NCBI GenBank assembly: GCA_045629585.1
Contig: JAZQRM010000064.1
Location: forward strand, 1-64,000
Source: Taishania sp045629585
GTDB lineage: Bacteria; Bacteroidota; Bacteroidia; Flavobacteriales_D; Crocinitomicaceae
DNA length: 64,000 nt
Reading direction: 5' to 3'
Below, piece by piece: positions 1 to 8,793 of this stretch (position 1 is its first letter; every line of letters begins with the position of its first letter). A program made the translations under genes and the position numbers. Below the pieces are notes generated by a model, which saw only the letters and a list, made by a program, of their open reading frames with translations, did not search any database and had not been told where the DNA came from.

Positions 1-1
1 T

Positions 2-103
2 GTAGCACATCTATCTAATCAATTCAAAAAAATTACTGGTCTAACACCGTCATTCTATAAAAAATTAAAAAATAAAAGAAAGAAAAACCTAGAAAATCTT
101 TAA
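2..103 (+). CDS. AraC-family transcriptional regulator, C-terminal end (partial)
   Basis: Reading from base 2 gives 33 residues and a TAA stop at 101-103. The peptide contains HLSNQFKKITGLTPSFYKK, the end of the second helix-turn-helix of AraC/XylS regulators (family pattern HLSRxFKKxTGxTPxxYR). The rest of the protein lies before the window. The lysine-rich tail after the HTH is unremarkable. The target is unknown; it is convergent with the glycosyltransferase cluster, so no regulatory link can be claimed. Confidence 0.8.
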   Translation, partial: VAHLSNQFKKITGLTPSFYKKLKNKRKKNLENL

Positions 104-251
104 GATCCTAATAAACTATGTTCTTATAGAAAAATAACTAGTGACAAACTTCAAATAGGAAGTTGATAGCTAACTTGAAATCATTAACTATACTACAATT
201 CTACTGTTTATAAATACCAATCAGCGTTTCTGTAAAAGAATTTCTTTTGCA

Positions 252-2567
252 CTACATGCAGTGTGGATAGTTTGAACTATTCAAGTACTTCTCTATTTGC
301 AAACGTGCCAATAGATAACTCAAAGCAGATTCAGCTCCCTGGTTAAGATTTACATAATCCCGTTCCAAACCATCATAACATCCACTCGTACTTGGATTAT
401 AAATAATCTGATGCAGATGATTCTTTCCAAGAAACCAATCAAAAGCAATTTTCATCTGTATAAGATAATCCTCATCTTTTAAAACTTCATAAAATTTCGC
501 TAAGGCAAGTATGGTGTATGCAACATCGATCGGTTGCTCAGCACCAATAGAAATAGAAGAGGTAGTAATTCCTTTATGGTGCCAATCTATAGTAGGTATT
601 ACTTCAATACCATTAATACCAAAAGTTTTCGAAAGTAGGAAATCAAAAGATGCCTTGGCGATGGTCTTGTAAATTAAGGAACCAGTACAAGAATAAGCAC
701 ATAGCATTGCTTCTGGTATTACACTATTTGCATAAGTAAGATAAGGTTCAAACCATAACCATTCTTCATCCGAACCATTCGCATAAAGATCAACCAATCT
801 ATCTGCTAACTTCACTAATAATGCATCATCTCCCAAGGATTCATTCTTCGCATATCGGTATGACAAGCCCTTTATGGTAAATGCCATAGCACGTGGTGAA
901 AATGTTTTATCACAACTTACCAAAGCGCTATCCATAAGGCAACCTGCTTTCTCAACTAAATCTAATGGCATAGAAGGCAGGGACACGAGATAGCCTAGCG
1001 CCCAAATTGCTCTTCCTCCTGAATCAGCTAAATCAGTTGTATAATTTTGAGCATCAAATTCCTTATCCTGAGTGACGTAATTCAGAAAATAGCCTTCAGG
1101 TTGAAAACAGTACAGAATGAAATTTAAGTATAGTTCAATATACTTAAGTATGTGCTCATCCAAGCTACTTTCATAGTATTGACACATAGCAATCATTGCA
1201 CGCGCATTATCATCCAATGTATAACCCGAATCTGGATCTGGAGCATTAATTTTTGAAAATTGGAGCATTCCAAAATCGGTAGTCATTCGCTTGATGTGAT
1301 CAAGATTTATTGGTGGTACAGTGTAAATCAATGAACTTTTATCAGTAGCCAATCTTTCGAACATTAACGCATGAGCAATTGCTGCATTCTCCCATGACGT
1401 GGATGCCATTTGATGAAGGCCATTTAAACTGATATTTGCTCTCAAGGTCTCATCTGATAGAAGGCGAATAACTGCGTCGGAAAGTTGAATTTCCTTATCA
1501 AAGTCTATAATTATTCCTGCATGATCTCCCAACACCTCAAGCGCGTGAGGAATAGGTGTAGCAACTACTGGACAACCACAGCTAACTGCATAAGAGAGCG
1601 TTCCACTCACCGCTTGTGCAGGATCTTTTGATGTGAATAGGTAAATATCCGTCAACTGCAAATATGCTAATAGTTCAGGAAGTGGTAAAAAGGAATTTAT
1701 AAACCGAACATGTTGCGATATGTTCAATTCTTTAACTTTCTGCTGCAACAGGAATCGATATTTTTCTCCTTCACGTTTTAAAACGCTTGGATGTGTCTTC
1801 CCTATGATTAAGAATAAGACATCAGGATATAAATTAGTGATTTTTACTAACGCATCTAAAGTCGTCTCAATACCCTTTCTTTCACTCAAAAGACCAAAAG
1901 TAGAAAGTATGGTTTTGCCTGTTAGATGGTGCTTCTCCTTCAACACTGATTTAGCAATCGGTGAGACTAAATGCGTACCATGTGGTATAACGGAAACTTT
2001 CTCTTCAACTATGGAATAATCCGATATTAATATTTGCGCGGATGCATTTGTCATCACAATGATTTCATCAACATTATTGCAAATGTGCGCTACACTAACT
2101 TTTAGTGCACTATCAGGATTCGGTAGTACGGTGTGAAAAACTGTAATGATCGGTTTATCTATTTCAACTAAAAATTGATTAAAATCGACCTTTCTTTTAT
2201 CAAATAAACCAAATTCATGTTGAATTAAAATACAATCAATACATGTACTGGTATTAATAAACATTGCCAAGTCAATAAATGCAGTAGCATGATCTGTATT
2301 AAGTACATAAGTAACTTCTTCTGAATAAGTATGATGCTCACCTTCGGATTCTAGTGCACAAATATGAATTTTAAATGATTGACCAAATTTACGAGTCAAA
2401 ACATTTATTAGATCTTGTGAATAAGTAGCTATTCCACATTCGCGTGGTGGGTACGTAGTTAGTATGAAAATCCCATATCGTTGTCCATTATTTTTACAAT
2501 CATCTATAAGCAAAACAGGGTTAACTAACTGATTTACTTCATTATTTGTGTGCAACATCTTTGTCAT
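252..2567 (-). CDS. GT4-family glycosyltransferase with C-terminal alpha/alpha-toroid domain
   Basis: The first ~400 residues form a GT-B fold glycosyltransferase: an N-terminal TTYPPRECGIATY motif (a nucleotide-sugar/acceptor loop common in GT4 proteins that sit beside GH130 genes) and a C-terminal half with GTLSYAVSCGCPVVATPIP followed by an acidic residue, the donor-binding region of the family. Residues ~420-771 resemble an alpha/alpha toroid: repeated helical hairpins including DNARAM, DSGGRAIWALGYL and QGAESALSYLLARL. No signal peptide, so probably cytoplasmic. Its ATG overlaps the stop of the GH130 gene by four bases (ATGA), so the two are translationally coupled. Donor and acceptor sugars are unknown; a role in a mannose-containing glycan is inference from the GH130 partner. 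Confidence 0.82.
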   Translation of the reverse strand: MTKMLHTNNEVNQLVNPVLLIDDCKNNGQRYGIFILTTYPPRECGIATYSQDLINVLTRKFGQSFKIHICALESEGEHHTYSEEVTYVLNTDHATAFIDLAMFINTSTCIDCILIQHEFGLFDKRKVDFNQFLVEIDKPIITVFHTVLPNPDSALKVSVAHICNNVDEIIVMTNASAQILISDYSIVEEKVSVIPHGTHLVSPIAKSVLKEKHHLTGKTILSTFGLLSERKGIETTLDALVKITNLYPDVLFLIIGKTHPSVLKREGEKYRFLLQQKVKELNISQHVRFINSFLPLPELLAYLQLTDIYLFTSKDPAQAVSGTLSYAVSCGCPVVATPIPHALEVLGDHAGIIIDFDKEIQLSDAVIRLLSDETLRANISLNGLHQMASTSWENAAIAHALMFERLATDKSSLIYTVPPINLDHIKRMTTDFGMLQFSKINAPDPDSGYTLDDNARAMIAMCQYYESSLDEHILKYIELYLNFILYCFQPEGYFLNYVTQDKEFDAQNYTTDLADSGGRAIWALGYLVSLPSMPLDLVEKAGCLMDSALVSCDKTFSPRAMAFTIKGLSYRYAKNESLGDDALLVKLADRLVDLYANGSDEEWLWFEPYLTYANSVIPEAMLCAYSCTGSLIYKTIAKASFDFLLSKTFGINGIEVIPTIDWHHKGITTSSISIGAEQPIDVAYTILALAKFYEVLKDEDYLIQMKIAFDWFLGKNHLHQIIYNPSTSGCYDGLERDYVNLNQGAESALSYLLARLQIEKYLNSSNYPHCM

Positions 2568-3592
2568 TTACGAAAGTTTAATAGTTCATTAAGTAGTGAA
2601 GGTAAATCTACTGAAGCGCATGCGATCCGCTCGTCTGCAGCTCCGTAATAGATATACAAGACTTCATCAAGCAATAGCGCGCCTGTTGGAAAACAAATAT
2701 TATCGACCACGCCGTTGAGTTCCCATTCAGATTTAGGTGTAAATAGTGGATAAGGCAAACGTGATATCTCAATCTTTGGATTATCTAGATCTAGTAATGC
2801 AACACATGCAGAGTATATATTTCTTCCTTGAACTGTATACACTCCATGATAAATAATCAACCATCCATATTCTGTTTCAATGGGAGGACAGCCTCCTCCT
2901 ACATAACTAAATTCATGTTTATACCTTGGTGATAGAAGGATATGATTCGTGAAATTCCGGAAATAGGTATGCCAAAATTTTTCGTTAAGGTCTTCAAGTT
3001 CATGTATTGATACAATCTGAATATCTGGTTTGACCCGGTGAATAAAGTGTATTTTCCCTTTAATCCTTCGTGGAAAAAAAATTACATTCTTGTCCCACAT
3101 GTAGATATCCAATGGATCTCCAATTGACCTAACTAGCTCATTGTGTTGTTAATACCTTATAGTATCCAATTTATTCAGCGAAGTGATTAAGCGGAATTTC
3201 TCGTAATTAATTTGAGGAACAATTATACCCCTTTTCTCAAATTTCAATAGATCGCTTGATACCGCTAAAGCCCCTAAAGCAGTGATTCCATCGTAAGCAG
3301 TGTAGGTCAAGTAAAATAACTCATCTAACTTTGTAATTCGGGGGTCTTCCAGACCATGCGATTCATAATCAAATTCTGGTTGCAGAATGGGATGTTTTTT
3401 TCGATAAGAAACGACAAGTGGACTGTCCATTAAGCAATAGCCGATACTTGAATGATTGCGATTACCGACTGCTCTATAAAACAAATGTATTCGATTATTA
3501 TCCATAATAATCGCTGGATTTAACACACCATTTCTCTCAAACAATTGATCGGTCTTGTTAACAATGATTCCTTCTCTTTTAACGCTAATCAT
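2564..3592 (-). pseudogene. GH130 mannoside phosphorylase-like gene interrupted by an in-frame stop
   Basis: Two open segments (3149-3592 and 2564-3112) are in the same frame and separated only by a TAA at 3149-3151 plus 12 sense codons, so this is one ~342-codon gene with a single nonsense codon, not a frameshift. The N-terminal half has NPAIIMDNNRIHLFYRA and GLEDPRI; the C-terminal half has FFPRRIKGKIHFIHR, GGGCPPIETEYGWLIIYHG and YYGAADE, the beta-propeller signatures of GH130. The family phosphorolyses or hydrolyses beta-mannosides. The combined length is normal for the family. Either the gene is dead, or readthrough occurs, or it is a base-call error; the perfect conservation of the rest favours a recent event. 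Confidence 0.82.
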
Positions 3593-3755
3593 AATTTTAC
3601 CACAAAATATCTGGCAGGTTTTTAGTTATTAATAGTAACGGAGAAAATAGATGACATTATGACAATGTGTATGGTTGATTATTAACCCAGTGTTAAAAAA
3701 ATTATACAGTCCCTAATGACATGGCTAGCAAATAAAGAATTAATAAAACAATGAA

Positions 3756-3782
3756 AAGGCAGGTTCCGAAAAACCTGCCCTT
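3756..3782 (-). terminator. Rho-independent terminator after the CsbD-like gene
   Basis: An inverted repeat (GGCAGGTT / AACCTGCC, 3758-3765 and 3772-3779, six-base loop) lies 15 bases beyond the stop of the minus-strand CsbD-like gene; in that strand it is followed by a short T run. Confidence 0.75.
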
Positions 3783-3796
3783 AAAACTACTACTGA

Positions 3797-4021
3797 TTAC
3801 ATGTTTTCAGTTTGAGTTTTTTTGATAATGTTAATTACCTCTTCACGCTTTTTACTCAATCTACTTTCCATTCTATCAAGTAATTCATTTTCTTTTCCTG
3901 GCTCAAATTTCAGGTCAGCATTTGTCAACTGTGAAAATTTCTCTTGAAGTTGTTTTGATTGCACATCCCAATTACCGGTAATTTTGAAAGCCTCATTTTT
4001 TTTATTCTGATTGATATCCAT
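3797..4021 (-). CDS. CsbD-like small stress protein
   Basis: 74-residue hydrophilic, charged, helical protein without signal peptide. Residues ~13-60 follow the CsbD pattern: an ITGNWDVQSKQLQEKFSQLT segment (family: xKGxWxxxKGxxKxKWGxLT), an acidic D/E-rich turn (ADLKFEPGKENELLDRME) and a lysine-rich helix. CsbD proteins are abundant general-stress proteins with no known enzymatic role. The divergence is high enough that this is a family-level guess. It is followed by its own terminator and is expressed away from the variable region upstream. Confidence 0.6.
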   Translation of the reverse strand: MDINQNKKNEAFKITGNWDVQSKQLQEKFSQLTNADLKFEPGKENELLDRMESRLSKKREEVINIIKKTQTENM

Positions 4022-5007
4022 AATTCTTTAGATTTAACTGTAACTGAATTGCTACCCTACAAATTTGGAACTAATTAATAGTTAATCTATTATATCCTTT
4101 TTCCTAAAGGTTACATCTATCCTACATTAACTAAATTTCAAATATTAATAAACGTTCTTCAGTTGTCTGCACCTCCCAGCAAAAAAACAATCCTGCCTAC
4201 AAGGGTATACAAGCGCTGATTACATCACCGCCCTTGTAGCCACCGTTCTTGTAAGCTGTGCTCAGAATTCCGCTCTACTTACACCTCTACCTTATTTCCG
4301 TGGGTACCGCCGCATGTTAATGGGCTCGCCTGCTGGTCGCCTCGCACTACGGGCTTGTCACAGTTTTTGAGTATTCGTACCCAGGTCATGCGCCTTTCGT
4401 TCCTCCAGTTGCATCACCTTTTCGTACTTCGTTTAATATTTACGGGTAGTCAAGCGCGCTTGCTTGTTCCTCTTCGTTCCTCAAGCTGCTCGCCCTTGAA
4501 AAAGAATCTTTCATAGACTCAAAAACGTGCGCCAAGCCCTTGCCTAGTCAAGCTAGGGTGGTCGCCGGTGGTTCTTTCCGGCTTCCCTGCTCGGCTCAAC
4601 TCGCAGACGGCTCGCGCGGTCGGCTAGCTTTTCTTCATTTCATTTCGTTGCTCCTGCGCCTCCCTTGCAAATCTTACTTCGAACCATCATTTCTTTAAAA
4701 CCTACTTATTCTTACTTCGGATTAGAGGACTTATTTTTTTTAGATCTCACCTAAAGAACAAAAAAGTTTCGCAAAATTAGGCTATAGTTTTGTTACATCA
4801 AGGTCAAGCCCGTTGGGTTTTGGTTACACCAAAAAACCTTGCCTAATCAAAACTATACCCTCTAAAAAGGCTTTCTTTTTTTTCCTTTTTTCTTTTGGAT
4901 AGATTTATTTGTTTGGTAAGTAGTAGTTTAAATACATCTCTTGAGAAATAAATACTACATTTAGTTTAATGAAAACTAATAACTACACGACTTTTTAACT
5001 AATCACT
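4022..5007. other. Gene-free region containing a GC-rich block (about 4180-4720)
   Basis: Nearly 1 kb with no credible ORF on either strand. The block 4180-4720 has about 45-55 % GC, against roughly 30 % in the flanking genes. It contains a 9-bp inverted repeat CTACAAGGG/CCCTTGTAG (4197-4205, 4231-4239), a 12-bp palindrome CAAGCGCGCTTG (4451-4462), the direct repeat TAGTCAAGC (4447-4455, 4545-4553), the repeated word TTCGTTCCTC (4396-4405, 4473-4482) and a hairpin CCTAG/CTAGG (4543-4557). No tRNA, rRNA or known riboswitch could be read from it. It looks like foreign or repetitive DNA, possibly an integration footprint or dispersed repeat. Confidence 0.6.
4776..4857. repeat. Nested inverted repeat upstream of the OLD nuclease
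   Basis: The left arm reads ATTAGGC (4776-4782) then TATAGTTTTG (4783-4792); the right arm reads GCCTAAT (4841-4847) then CAAAACTATA (4848-4857). Each element is complementary to its partner but the order is not mirrored, so two alternative foldings compete. In the middle GGTTTTGGT and ACCAAAAAACC form a smaller hairpin (~4816-4838). Function unknown: it could be a regulatory leader, a recombination site or an element end. Confidence 0.55.
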
Positions 5008-6759
5008 ATGTCTGAAATAAGAATCAAAAGATTGTTAATTGAAAATTATAGATCTTTTAAAGATCGTGTAATATTTAACTTTCCAGATAAAGAGTACTTG
5101 AAACCAATATCAATTATTGGTTACAATAATAGTGGGAAAACTAATTTGCTAAACGCAATTTTATATTCTATTGGATATAAGTACACAACTAAAGAAACTT
5201 TCAATATAGATGATTTCTATAATAGAGATATCGAAAACGTTCCAGATATTGGTATACTATTAGAAAGTTCCATTGAAACAAAATATGATGGTAAACAAGC
5301 TAATTTGAACGGATATCAACTATTAGAAATTCAAATTGATGGTATTGAAATAGAAGGTGCTAAATTCAAAAGTATGGACCCAACAGGTCAAAATGAAAAC
5401 TGGCAGGCATTTGGAGCACTAAAATATTACAATGTTTTTTATATTAATTTCCATAATATAAAAGAAGAGATAAAAACCAAAAAGACTAGTTGGGGTAATT
5501 TATCTACATTCTTAGCAAAACACATTCAAAAATTAGTAGAAACTGATTCAACTTTAGTAGATAAAAAAGATGAATTTAACAGACAAACAAAAGAAGCTAC
5601 TGAAAATGTGCTTAGAGATTCACTCCTACAAAATTTTATCGAAAAAATTAGAGCAAATTATAGTTCTAATTTAAGAAACAATGATTGCCATGTTGAATTT
5701 GGGTTACCAAATTATGAAGACATTTTTCTACAAATGCTTTTTAAAATTGGTTTGAATGGAAGTTCAGAGAATTTGATTCCAATAGAACAATTTGGAGATG
5801 GCTTTATTTCAATGTTTGTAATGGCAGTAATACAAGCAATTGCAGAAACTAATACAGATGATAAATGTATTTTCTTATTTGAAGAACCTGAAAGTTTCTT
5901 ACACGAAAACCATCAAGAATATTTTTACAAAATGGTTTTATGCCCATTAGCAAATAAAGGACATCAAGTAATTTACTCAACACATTCGGATAAAATGATC
6001 GATATTTTTGACACCAAAAGTATTATTCGTTTAGAGTTTGACGAAATAGAAAAAAGAACAATTTGTAAGTATAATAACTATATAGATGAGCCTAATTTTG
6101 AAAATATTGTTCAAATTGAAAATTTTAATAATTATATCAAATCTATAGAGCCTAATTTGAATAAAATTCTTTTCAGTAGAAAAGTTATTCTTGTGGAAGG
6201 TCCAAATGATTTGCTATGTTATAATTATGCTTTTGAGAAAATAATTTATGAATTAACTGGAGACTTAAATTTTTCTAAAGCCTATTTGAACTTCAGAAAT
6301 ATATCTATCTTGCCACATCATGGAAAAGCAACGGCTTTATATTTATTAAAATTATGTAAACATTTTGGATTAGATTATTTTCTAATAAATGATTTGGATA
6401 TGCAAATCAATATAATTGAAGATTTACATTATTTTGAAACTTTGGAAGACTTAAAGGTTAGTGAATTATACTTGTTAGATGGAGGAGAAAATAGAAGTTC
6501 AACTTCAAAAGGAATTATTACTACAAATTATAATTTATTAAAAAATGCTGGTATTGATAAAATACATTTTAATATACCCAAACTTGAAAGAATCATAGGT
6601 TATGAAAATGATGATAAAAATAGTTTAGGAATATGGTATCGTCTACAAGAAATTGATAGTTTTGGTGACAACTTGATTCCACAAACTTTAACAAGTTTCA
6701 TAGAATTAGATGTTATCTTAGAATTAGGAGAATTTATAAATAATAAGATTGTGAACTAA
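5008..6759 (+). CDS. OLD-family ATP-dependent endonuclease (ABC-type ATPase plus TOPRIM)
   Basis: 583 residues. The N-terminal SMC/ABC-like ATPase has Walker A GYNNSGKT (residues 38-45), Walker B FLFEEPES (~288-295) and an H-loop STHSDK (~323-328). The C-terminal TOPRIM nuclease domain begins at VILVEGPND (~393-401, the conserved Glu) and carries the Asp pair in INDLDMQ (~460-466). This order is that of OLD nucleases, known from phage P2 Old and Gabija GajA as anti-phage effectors. No UvrD-like helicase follows, so it is a stand-alone class 1-type rather than a Gabija pair. Base composition (~28 % GC) and the island setting suggest horizontal transfer. Preceded by a promoter-rich AT leader. 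Confidence 0.85.
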   Translation: MSEIRIKRLLIENYRSFKDRVIFNFPDKEYLKPISIIGYNNSGKTNLLNAILYSIGYKYTTKETFNIDDFYNRDIENVPDIGILLESSIETKYDGKQANLNGYQLLEIQIDGIEIEGAKFKSMDPTGQNENWQAFGALKYYNVFYINFHNIKEEIKTKKTSWGNLSTFLAKHIQKLVETDSTLVDKKDEFNRQTKEATENVLRDSLLQNFIEKIRANYSSNLRNNDCHVEFGLPNYEDIFLQMLFKIGLNGSSENLIPIEQFGDGFISMFVMAVIQAIAETNTDDKCIFLFEEPESFLHENHQEYFYKMVLCPLANKGHQVIYSTHSDKMIDIFDTKSIIRLEFDEIEKRTICKYNNYIDEPNFENIVQIENFNNYIKSIEPNLNKILFSRKVILVEGPNDLLCYNYAFEKIIYELTGDLNFSKAYLNFRNISILPHHGKATALYLLKLCKHFGLDYFLINDLDMQINIIEDLHYFETLEDLKVSELYLLDGGENRSSTSKGIITTNYNLLKNAGIDKIHFNIPKLERIIGYENDDKNSLGIWYRLQEIDSFGDNLIPQTLTSFIELDVILELGEFINNKIVN

Positions 6760-6803
6760 AAGTTGATTTAAAGTAACTGAACTAGTAGGTAAAACTAAAT
6801 AAT

Positions 6804-6831
6804 AAAAAAACGCAGCCCTCAAGCTGCGTTT
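6804..6831 (-). terminator. Rho-independent terminator of the small-ORF cassette
   Basis: AAACGCAGC (6808-6816) pairs with GCTGCGTTT (6823-6831) around a six-base loop; reading the minus strand it is followed by a run of T. It lies 2 bases beyond the stop of the last cassette ORF, which supports that ORF being a real gene. Confidence 0.85.
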
Positions 6832-6832
6832 A

Positions 6833-7030
6833 CTATTTACGTTTAAAACGTTCCAAGAAATACTTTAACCCCTTTGACACCATAAAGCTGACAACTGCTC
6901 CTAAACTCGCCAATACGATCGTTTTAACGATGTCCTGTCCATCCACAGTAGCAAGTAAAGTAAATCCTGTTCCAACTACGGTACCGTGTAGGGTAGTGCT
7001 GTCACCAGGTAGGTTAGGGCTGGTCATCAT
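6833..7030 (-). CDS. Small single-span membrane protein, phage holin-like (hypothetical)
   Basis: About 65 residues if translation begins at the ATGATG pair at 7025-7030; the open frame runs to 7054 but the extra codons lie inside the preceding ORF. The hydrophobic segment TIVLASLGAVVSFMVSKGL is followed by a basic tail (KYFLERFKRK), a typical inner-membrane anchor with positive-inside end. It overlaps the preceding ORF by about 17 bases and is followed directly by a strong terminator, so it is the last gene of a minus-strand unit. Family not recognised; size and topology resemble holins or minor virion membrane proteins, which is inference. Confidence 0.55.
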   Translation of the reverse strand: MMTSPNLPGDSTTLHGTVVGTGFTLLATVDGQDIVKTIVLASLGAVVSFMVSKGLKYFLERFKRK

Positions 7031-7211
7031 CCGCTTCACTTTCGTAGCGCGCACGGATGGTTACACTAACACTTTCCTCTTGTTCGGTACTGTTGTTCTC
7101 AACGTCAACAGATACCGCAAGGGTAACTTCTTTTCCTAAATCCGTTCCAACCTTAAAAGGTGGCTTACGCTTGTAGGTTGCATTTACGATGGTTTGATTT
7201 TGATTGCTCAT
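7014..7211 (-). CDS. Small acidic hypothetical protein of the phage-like cassette
   Basis: 65 residues, soluble, with a beta-rich look (alternating Val/Thr: TLAVSVDVENN, VSVTIRARYE) and an acidic C-terminus (SEADDDQP). No signal peptide or membrane segment. It starts at an ATG at 7211 just after a weak hairpin and overlaps the downstream small membrane protein, so the two are coupled. No family recognised. Its place between two tiny membrane-protein ORFs suggests a structural or accessory protein of a small phage or satellite; this is inference only. Confidence 0.5.
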   Translation of the reverse strand: MSNQNQTIVNATYKRKPPFKVGTDLGKEVTLAVSVDVENNSTEQEESVSVTIRARYESEADDDQP

Positions 7212-7228
7212 AATTTTCTGGGATTTAA

Positions 7229-7253
7229 AAGGGCAACATATTCCATTGCCCTT
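7229..7253 (-). terminator. Short hairpin between cassette ORFs
   Basis: AAGGGCAA (7229-7236) and TTGCCCTT (7246-7253) form an 8-bp stem with a nine-base loop; on the minus strand four T follow. It may be a weak terminator or a processing/RNA stability hairpin between the broken ORF and the 65-residue ORF. Confidence 0.5.
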
Positions 7254-7264
7254 ATAATTGATTA

Positions 7265-7528
7265 CTAGTTTTCTTCGCTTTCGTCCTGTTCAACAATCGC
7301 TGTTTGACTAACGGCCGTCATCACTGCTCCAGCTGTCAACAGATACCCGGCAATTGAAGTAAACACTTCGGGCAGGGGTACTGGTGCTGTAGCTAACGAT
7401 GCTCACATTGTCGCAGCTATTAAACCAACAGTTCTCACTTTCTTGAAGAAAGGCGGTGTTTTCTTGCTGCAACGTTTGACAACGCTTTGCAACTGATCAA
7501 CAGAACTTTTATCCATTCGCTTTTCCAT
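7265..7528 (-). pseudogene. Two-span small membrane protein gene with an internal TGA
   Basis: A reading frame of 88 codons from ATG 7526-7528 to TAG 7265-7267 is closed by TGA at 7403-7405 (codon 42). Before the stop: MEKRMDKSSVDQL and TPPFFKKVRTVGLIAATM; after it, ASLATAPVPLPEVFTSIAG then a hydrophobic helix YLLTAGAVMTAVSQTA and an acidic end. The coding-like continuity on both sides shows one gene disrupted by one base (for example TGG to TGA). The pattern of an FFKK amphipathic start, then two hydrophobic helices split by APVxLP, resembles small ORFs I have the impression of seeing in flavobacterial prophages; no named family can be given. Confidence 0.6.
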
Positions 7529-7530
7529 TT

Positions 7531-8577
7531 ATGATGTTAAGCGGAATTAGCATTGCTATTTCTCAATTAAATGTGGATTTTTTATCTGTAGATACGGCAA
7601 ATGTGACTTCTTTTTTCAATCTTAATTTCTTTGTGAATCTTGTCGTTTTTATACTTTTTGGTTGGGTGTCGAACCTACAAAAAAGAGAAAAAGAACCTTT
7701 TATTCTTGCCGTTTATTCGTCTTTGCGCGATTTAGTTAATGTTCTTGTGCCCGTTTTCTTTTTTGTTCTTGTATTTTTGATCGTAAAGAATGAAATAGAT
7801 ATTTATTTCTTGCAAAAAGCGGCAGCAGTTGAAAACAAAGTGGGTGAAGATTATGATTATCTATTTGTGCAAGTCTTCGATACTTTAAAAACGTATTGGA
7901 CGCTTATTTACGGATTGTTTTATCTGACAGTGATTGGTTATTTGAACCAAAACAGATGGAATAAAATGGTCATCAGTCAAGTCAATGTTATCCTTCTTTC
8001 TATCGCGGTTATTTTATATTGTTCCAAAGGTTTAATGTTGATCGATGATTTTAGGAATTATTATTTTTCTTCAGAAGTTAAAGCGTATGAATTCAGTCGT
8101 TGGGTACTTGTGATTCCATATTTAGGATATGTTATTTTTACGGGAGCTTTACTTGTTTTGTACCGTTACTTTACGACTATTTTTAAAGAACAAATGAAAG
8201 GAATTATGATCGAATGGTTGTTTCATATTGTTATTTTGATTGTTAGTTCCTTTGAATTTAATTTTTGTTTAGGTCAATTAGGCGTTCATAGGCCCTTTGC
8301 TGCGATTAGTATTTTATGGGGTGCTTATGCTTTGGCGATTGTTATTTATGTTATTTTTAAGCGAAGTAAAACCAACCGAATTTTTGGAATTGCCCTTTTG
8401 GCTTTAACCGTTGGAAAGTTATTTTTTGTAGATATTGTTCATTTAAGTGCCATTTGGAAAACCGTAATATTCATTGGTTTAGGAGTTGTCTTGTTAATTG
8501 TTTCTTTTCTTTATAATAAGTACACGAAACAGATTGATAATGTGTCAGGCGAAATGGATGAAGGAGAAGGGAAATAA
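7531..8577 (+). pseudogene. DUF2339 multi-span membrane protein, 5'-truncated
   Basis: 348 residues with about nine hydrophobic segments. The end (ILWGAYALAIVIYVIFKRS, RIFGIALLALTVGKLFFVD, LSAIWKTVIFIGLG) is the conserved C-terminal part of DUF2339 membrane proteins, which are normally 700 residues or more and have an N-terminal coiled-coil and over 20 spans. Here only the C-terminal part remains. The first ATG (7531) sits three bases from the start codon of the divergent phage-like ORF, so the 5' half was apparently removed at this junction. It may still be translated, but with no native start or promoter it is probably a remnant. Confidence 0.68.
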
Positions 8578-8793
8578 GAAGGGGTTATAATTGGCGTGTT
8601 AACAATTGATGTTTATGCATTTAAAACGTTTAATTATTTGATGTTAACAAAATTACATTGGTATTTATCGTATGTTAGAGATAACCAGTAGGTTGTGTTT
8701 TGGGATGAAGTGCTTGCTGGAATGAAAAAACGGAATTAGTTAGATGTAAAACGTTCGTTTATTTCAATGTAAAATCTTTATTAATAACAATTT

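Noticed and set aside
1720..2019. 99-codon plus-strand frame
   Set aside because: Antisense shadow of the glycosyltransferase gene.
4180..4720. rRNA or tRNA genes in the GC-rich block
   Set aside because: No tRNA cloverleaf, anticodon-arm pattern or rRNA conserved words could be read on either strand.
5008..6759. Gabija defence system (GajA/GajB)
   Set aside because: The nuclease-ATPase is present but no UvrD-like helicase follows; the next plus-strand frame is the truncated DUF2339 gene.
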